A program made the translations under genes and the position numbers. From the NCBI GenBank assembly GCA_028279885.1, contig JANQMX010000023.1:31445-95444 (forward strand): a stretch of 64,000 nt of DNA, in the 5' to 3' direction. The notes under the pieces are model-generated. The model was not told the DNA's origin and did no database searches. It was given only the letters and a program-made list of their open reading frames with translations. This stretch comes from Rhodovibrionaceae bacterium (GTDB lineage: Bacteria > Pseudomonadota > Alphaproteobacteria > Kiloniellales > DSM-21159). Shown piece after piece: positions 60,645-64,000 of this stretch (position 1 is its first letter; every line of letters begins with the position of its first letter).

Positions 60645-60765
60645 CAAGTCGTCACCCCGGCCAAGGGCGTCAGCCCGCGAGCCGGGGTCCAGCCACAAGC
60701 TCGGACCGTGCCTACCGCTGGATACTCGGGTCTCGCCGCTTTGCGGCTCGCCCAAGTATGACAAT
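60645..60765. repeat. Dispersed REP-like palindromes
   Basis: CACCCCGGCCAAGGGCG to GCGAGCCGGGGTCCAGCC (60653-60695) and GGATACTCGGGTCTCGCC to CGCCCAAGTATGACAATG (60719-60767), between the convergent peroxiredoxin and OsmC genes. Confidence 0.7.
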
Positions 60766-60802
60766 GATTGGTGTGGCGAACGGCGTGCCCCAGAAAAAGC
60801 CG

Positions 60803-61312
60803 CTAAGCGGCTTCCAGCGTCGTGCTCACCGGTACCCCCGCCTTCAAGGTCTGGTAGATGACGCAGAAGCGCTCGGTCAGCTCGATCAGCTTTAGCAGCG
60901 TCTTCGTCTCGGCCGGGCTGTCCAGGTGGAAGGTGAGGGTGACCTCGGTGAGGCCCACCGGGACAGAGCGGTCGAGGCCCAGAGTACCCCGCGCGTCCCA
61001 CCAGCCCTCAGCGACCACCCGGGCATCTTTGAGCTCGACCTCCATGGCCGTCGCCACGGCTTTCAGGGTGACGCCGGCACAGGCGACCAGCGCTTCGAGC
61101 AGCATGTCCGCCGAGCAGGCCTCGCTGCCGTCGCCGCCGCCGGCGGGGTGGAGCCCCGCCTGCTGCTGGGCCTTGCCGCCTTTGACCAGAGCGCTCGGGC
61201 TGTCGGGCAGCACCTGCGCCTCGGCCCGGGCGGGCACCCGGGCGCTCTCCGGCTTTTCCCGATACTGCGCTTTGAGCGGCGCCTGCAGCGCGCGAAGGTC
61301 TTCGGCTTTCAT
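60803..61312 (-). CDS. OsmC-family peroxide-detoxifying protein
   Basis: OsmC/Ohr-like protein of 169 residues. Both redox cysteines are placed as in the family: one in CSADMLLEALVACAGVTLKA and one in TERFCVIYQTLKAG. Such proteins reduce organic hydroperoxides. The N-terminus has a family-typical extension (MKAEDLRALQAPLKAQYREK). It is on the same strand as the upstream quinone oxidoreductase gene, with a 33-bp inverted repeat between them. Confidence 0.87.
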   Translation of the reverse strand: MKAEDLRALQAPLKAQYREKPESARVPARAEAQVLPDSPSALVKGGKAQQQAGLHPAGGGDGSEACSADMLLEALVACAGVTLKAVATAMEVELKDARVVAEGWWDARGTLGLDRSVPVGLTEVTLTFHLDSPAETKTLLKLIELTERFCVIYQTLKAGVPVSTTLEAA

Positions 61313-61348
61313 GGTTTTCCTTTATATTGGGCGCCTTACGGCGCTGCA

Positions 61349-61430
61349 CTGTTCCGTCCCGCTCCCCCTCCCGTCCACCCATGGCATGGTACCCTATTGG
61401 GTGGACGGGAGGGGGAGCGGGACGGAACAG
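61349..61430. repeat. Perfect 33-bp inverted repeat (large hairpin)
   Basis: Arms 61349-61381 and 61398-61430 are exact reverse complements over 33 bp, with a 16-base loop (TGGCATGGTACCCTAT). The left arm starts CTGTTCCGTCCCGCTCCCC and ends CGTCCACCCA. It lies between the quinone oxidoreductase stop and the OsmC start, without a T-run, and is unlike the dispersed REP units. Confidence 0.9.
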
Positions 61431-61500
61431 CCCGGGCGCGCCTCCGAAAGAAGACACTGAGTTAACCTGGCGCCGGCGCGCCAAACAAAAACCGCCGCGC

Positions 61501-62475
61501 CTAAGGCAACAACACCGTGCTTCCCGTCGTCTTGCGCGCTTCCAGGTCGCGATGGGCCTGGGCCGCCTCGGCCAGTGGGTAGCTCTGGTTGACGTTGATC
61601 TTCACCGCGCCCGAGCCGACGATCTCGAAAAGCTCGTTGGCGGTGGCCACCAGATCGCTGCGCTTGGCGACGTAGTTCATCAGCGTCGGGCGGGTGAGGA
61701 ACAGCGATCCCTTGGCCGCCAGAATGCCCGGATTGAACTCGGTCACGGCACCCGAGGCGTTGCCGAAGGAGACCATCATGCCGAGCGGCGCCAGGCAGTC
61801 GAGCGAACCGTCCCAGGTGTCCTTGCCGACGCTGTCGTAGACGACCGGCACGCCGGCGCCGTCGGTCAGCTCGCGCACCCGTTCGACGAAGTTTTCGCTG
61901 CGGTAGTTGACGGTGTGGGTGCAGCCGTGCGCCTTGGCGAGTTCGGCTTTCTCCTCGGAGCCGACGGTGCCGATGATGGTGACGCCGAGCGCCTTGAGCC
62001 ACTGGCAGGCGATCAGGCCGACGCCGCCGGCGGCGGCGTGGAACAGCACCGTGTCGCCTTGCTTCACCTTGTAGGTGCGGCGAATGAGGTACTGCACCGT
62101 CATGCCCTGAAGCATCATCGCCGCGGCGGTGCGGTCGTCGATGGAGTCCGGCAGCTTGACCAGCCGGTCGGCCGGCATGATGCGGGCTTCGGAATAGCCG
62201 CCGATCGGTCCGGCGCCGTAAGCCACCCGGTCGCCGACGGCCAGGTCGCTTACACCCTCGCCCACCTCTTCGACCACGCCGGCGCCTTCCAGGCCGAGCG
62301 TCACCGGCAGCTCAAGGGGATAGAGACCGGTCCGGTGATAGACGTCGATGTAGTTAAGCCCGACGGCGGTCTGCTTGATGCGGACCTGCCCGGGACCGAG
62401 GGCCGGGACGGTGACCTCTTCCCAAGCCATGACCTCCGGGCCGCCGGCTTGGTGAATGCGGATGGCGTGAACCAT
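61501..62475 (-). CDS. qor: NADPH:quinone oxidoreductase (zinc-independent MDR family)
   Basis: Medium-chain dehydrogenase/reductase of 324 residues, quinone oxidoreductase type. Signatures: GLEGAGVVEEVGEGVSDLAV and GDRVAYGAGPIGGYSEARIM; coenzyme loop HAAAGGVGLIACQWLKALG. The catalytic and structural zinc ligands of alcohol dehydrogenases are absent, as expected. It would reduce quinones with NADPH. It lies upstream of OsmC and downstream of the dienelactone hydrolase gene on the same strand. Confidence 0.92.
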   Translation of the reverse strand: MVHAIRIHQAGGPEVMAWEEVTVPALGPGQVRIKQTAVGLNYIDVYHRTGLYPLELPVTLGLEGAGVVEEVGEGVSDLAVGDRVAYGAGPIGGYSEARIMPADRLVKLPDSIDDRTAAAMMLQGMTVQYLIRRTYKVKQGDTVLFHAAAGGVGLIACQWLKALGVTIIGTVGSEEKAELAKAHGCTHTVNYRSENFVERVRELTDGAGVPVVYDSVGKDTWDGSLDCLAPLGMMVSFGNASGAVTEFNPGILAAKGSLFLTRPTLMNYVAKRSDLVATANELFEIVGSGAVKINVNQSYPLAEAAQAHRDLEARKTTGSTVLLP

Positions 62476-62530
62476 GGGGGACGCCTCTTTGTTGCTGGGG
62501 TTGCTCTTTTGGGTGCGCGGGTGCTTCGGC

Positions 62531-63226
62531 TTAGCGCAGGTGCGCGGCGAAGAACTCGGCGCTGCGCTGGTTGGCCAGCTCGGCCGCGGCCTTGTCGTAG
62601 TGGTTGCCGCCCTCCCGCGCGAAGGCGTGGTCCTGCCCGTCGTAGACGTGGAGGGTGATGTTGGCGTTGCCGGCGACCCCGGCCTTGATCGCCGCCTGCG
62701 CCTCGGCCGGTACGAACTTGTCCTCAGAGGCCACGTGCATCAGCAGCGGGTTCGTCACCTCGGGCACTTCGTTCATCAGTTCGTCGAGCCCGACGCCGTA
62801 GTAGCTGACGTTGCAGTCGGTGCCGCTGCGGCTGGCCATCAGGAAGGCGAGCTTGCCGCCCAAGCAATAACCGATGGACCCCACCTTGCCGCTGCAGGCT
62901 TCGTGCTGGCGCAGCTGCTCGGCGGCGGCCTTGAGGTCGCCCACGCCGTGCTCGACGTTGAAGGCGGTGAACAGCTCGAAGGCGCGCTCCCACTCCTTCT
63001 CCGTCTGGTCGGTCAGCTCGATGTTGGGCTCGATGCGCCAGAAGATGTCGGGGCAGAGGGCGAGATAGCCTTGCCGGGCCAGGCCGTCGCAGATGTCGCG
63101 CATCACCTGGTTCACCCCGAAGATCTCCTGGATGACGATGATGCCCGGGGCGGGGATGGTGTCGGGTGCTGCGGCATAGCCGGTGAAGCTGCCGCCGTCC
63201 GGCGCTTGAAGTGTCATGGTTGTCAT
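62531..63226 (-). CDS. Dienelactone hydrolase family protein
   Basis: Alpha/beta hydrolase of 231 residues with a cysteine nucleophile in GSIGYCLGGKLAFLMA, a catalytic aspartate region (HVASEDKFVPAEA) and histidine in YDGQDHAFAREGGNHY, the triad of dienelactone hydrolases. GGGAGG lies before ATG 63226; an in-frame start at 63250 is less likely. It may open dienelactone-like rings in aromatic degradation or act as a general carboxylesterase. It starts the run DLH-qor-osmC on the minus strand. Confidence 0.87.
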   Translation of the reverse strand: MTTMTLQAPDGGSFTGYAAAPDTIPAPGIIVIQEIFGVNQVMRDICDGLARQGYLALCPDIFWRIEPNIELTDQTEKEWERAFELFTAFNVEHGVGDLKAAAEQLRQHEACSGKVGSIGYCLGGKLAFLMASRSGTDCNVSYYGVGLDELMNEVPEVTNPLLMHVASEDKFVPAEAQAAIKAGVAGNANITLHVYDGQDHAFAREGGNHYDKAAAELANQRSAEFFAAHLR

Positions 63227-63329
63227 GGTCGTGAGGCCCTCCCGATGCATGTTGGATTTCTTGCCGGCACTCTATGCGCTCGGCCGCCCTGGCGCAAAGG
63301 AAGTGGGGTATTGCCGGCCGGCACAGCAC

Positions 63330-63555
63330 TGCTGACGGTTACCCCGGTCAAGGGCGTTGCGCCAGCAAGGCCCGCCAGCCGGGGCGCATGTCGATGTTGC
63401 GCGCGGGCGGAGAGATGGTTCCCGGCTCACGGTCTTCGCTCGCGCGAAGCCCGCGTCCGGGATGGCACTCCGAGAGTAGCTGCGGACATCGATGCACCAA
63501 TGACTGTCACCCCGGCCTTGAGCCGGGGTCCATGTCGATACCTGGCTCGGTATAG
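63330..63555. repeat. Dispersed REP-like repeat cluster
   Basis: TACCCCGGTCAAGGGCG to GCCAGCCGGGGCGCATG (63340-63390), TTCCCGGCTCACGGTCTTCG to GTCCGGGATGGCAC (63419-63467) and CACCCCGGCCTTGAGCCG to GGGGTCCATGTCG (63508-63538). No gene in 63227-63565. Confidence 0.7.
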
Positions 63556-63565
63556 CTGGTGTCTC

Positions 63566-63853
63566 TCAAAGTGTGAGCGTCTTGTAGAGATCGGCCCAGC
63601 GTGGGTTATCGCGTTCGATTAGCTCGACCTTCCAGTCGCGTCGCCAACGTTTCAGGTGCTTCTCTCTCGCGATGGCCGCTTCGATGGAATCATGTGTCTC
63701 AAAGTAGACGAGGCGCTTTACGCCATGCCGCTTGGTGAAACCCTCGGCCAAGCCTTCCTTGTGCTCGTAGACGCGCCGCAGGAGATCGTTGGTGACGCCG
63801 ACGTAGAGCGTCCCGCGCTCTTTGCTGGCGAGGATGTAGACGTAGTAGGCCAC
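63566..63853 (-). CDS. GIY-YIG nuclease family protein
   Basis: Small protein of 95 residues. The GIY-YIG motif is in YYVYILASKERGTLYVGVTN, followed by the conserved arginine (LLRRVYEHKEG) and ending with the YFETHDSIEAAIAREKHLK, RWRRDWKVELIE pattern of the YhbQ/UPF0213-like single-domain family. These are widespread putative endonucleases of unknown role. It is flanked on both sides by REP-like palindromes. Confidence 0.88.
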   Translation of the reverse strand: MAYYVYILASKERGTLYVGVTNDLLRRVYEHKEGLAEGFTKRHGVKRLVYFETHDSIEAAIAREKHLKRWRRDWKVELIERDNPRWADLYKTLTL

Positions 63854-63864
63854 CTACCGAGCCT

Positions 63865-64000
63865 GCCTCATCCATGGTTCCCGGCTCACGGTCTTCGCTG
63901 ACGCGAATCCCGCGTCCGGGATGACATTCTGAGAGTGACCGCTGACATTGCCACACCAAAGATCGTCACCCCGGCCTTGAGCCGGGGCCCATGTCGATGC
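63865..64000. repeat. Dispersed REP-like palindromes at the window edge
   Basis: TTCCCGGCTCACGGTCTTCG to GTCCGGGATGACATTC (63876-63925) and CACCCCGGCCTTGAGCCG to GGGGCCCATGTCG (63967-63997). They repeat the pattern seen at 63419-63538 on the other side of the GIY-YIG gene. No gene up to the window end. Confidence 0.7.

Noticed and set aside
61349..61430. Insertion sequence represented by the 33-bp inverted repeat
   Set aside because: Only 16 bases lie between the arms and no transposase or flanking target duplication is evident.
61327..62658. 443-codon plus-strand frame opposite qor
   Set aside because: Crosses the inverted repeat and two real minus-strand genes; no recognisable domain.

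Overview
The window is high-GC bacterial chromosomal DNA and fits an alphaproteobacterium, probably of the Rhodospirillales/Kiloniellales type. The main evidence is the block mltA - Tim44-like - fxsA - secB - dnaQ - coaE - aroE - maf - ppsR | hemE - hemH - GST - hemJ - rho. This is the arrangement known around the replication origin of many Alphaproteobacteria. TRAP transporter, PEP-CTERM proteins, RTX protein, QseBC-like two-component system and cobalamin salvage genes are compatible with a free-living aquatic or soil heterotroph. The genus cannot be fixed from the sequence alone.

Layout. 0-7.5 kb: a pseudoazurin fragment, an energised inorganic-carbon pump (dabB-dabA) with a divergent LysR regulator, and an MFS/TetR pair. 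7.5-14.4 kb: a TRAP transporter with an isocitrate-lyase-superfamily enzyme and a divergent GntR regulator that has two matching operators, then a GT1 glycosyltransferase and an EamA exporter. 14.5-25 kb: a DCC protein, a 1134-residue calcium-loop/RCC1/RTX protein, repeat-rich spacers with a decayed LysR gene, a hydrolase, and a QseBC-like system followed by a YgiW-like OB-fold protein. 25-34 kb: NAD-dependent formate dehydrogenase with a LysR regulator, then a small accessory island (broken brnT with brnA, a VOC protein, and a Septu-like ATPase/HNH pair) inserted at the 3' end of a D-threonine aldolase-like gene, then oligopeptidase B. 34-42 kb: cobT, cobS, cobC, a SYLF protein, an XRE regulator, smr and lutABC. 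42.5-59.4 kb: the conserved origin-proximal block, interrupted by an EamA/LysR pair and two PEP-CTERM paralogues. 59.5-64 kb: stress and detoxification genes (1-Cys peroxiredoxin, OsmC, quinone oxidoreductase, dienelactone hydrolase) and a GIY-YIG protein.

Three regions deserve most attention. (1) The ppsR-hemE spacer (54125-54513) has four TTATCC DnaA-box-like cores, an AT-rich stretch and a perfect TTAA-N7-TTAA CtrA-type site, and genes diverge from it on both sides: a strong candidate oriC. (2) The Septu-like pair lies between copies of the 3' end of the neighbouring gene. A third 15-bp copy lies beyond the brnTA remnant, so the island looks like two successive insertions at one site. (3) The RTX protein combines six evenly spaced EF-hand-like loops, seven RCC1 blades, an Ig-like domain and RTX repeats in one chain.

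Most spacers carry dispersed GC-rich palindromic (REP-like) sequences built on CACCCCGG...CCGGGGT and CATCCCGG...CCGGGA. They are absent from the genes, apart from 3'-end edges. No rRNA, tRNA, CRISPR array, transposase or integrase was recognised.
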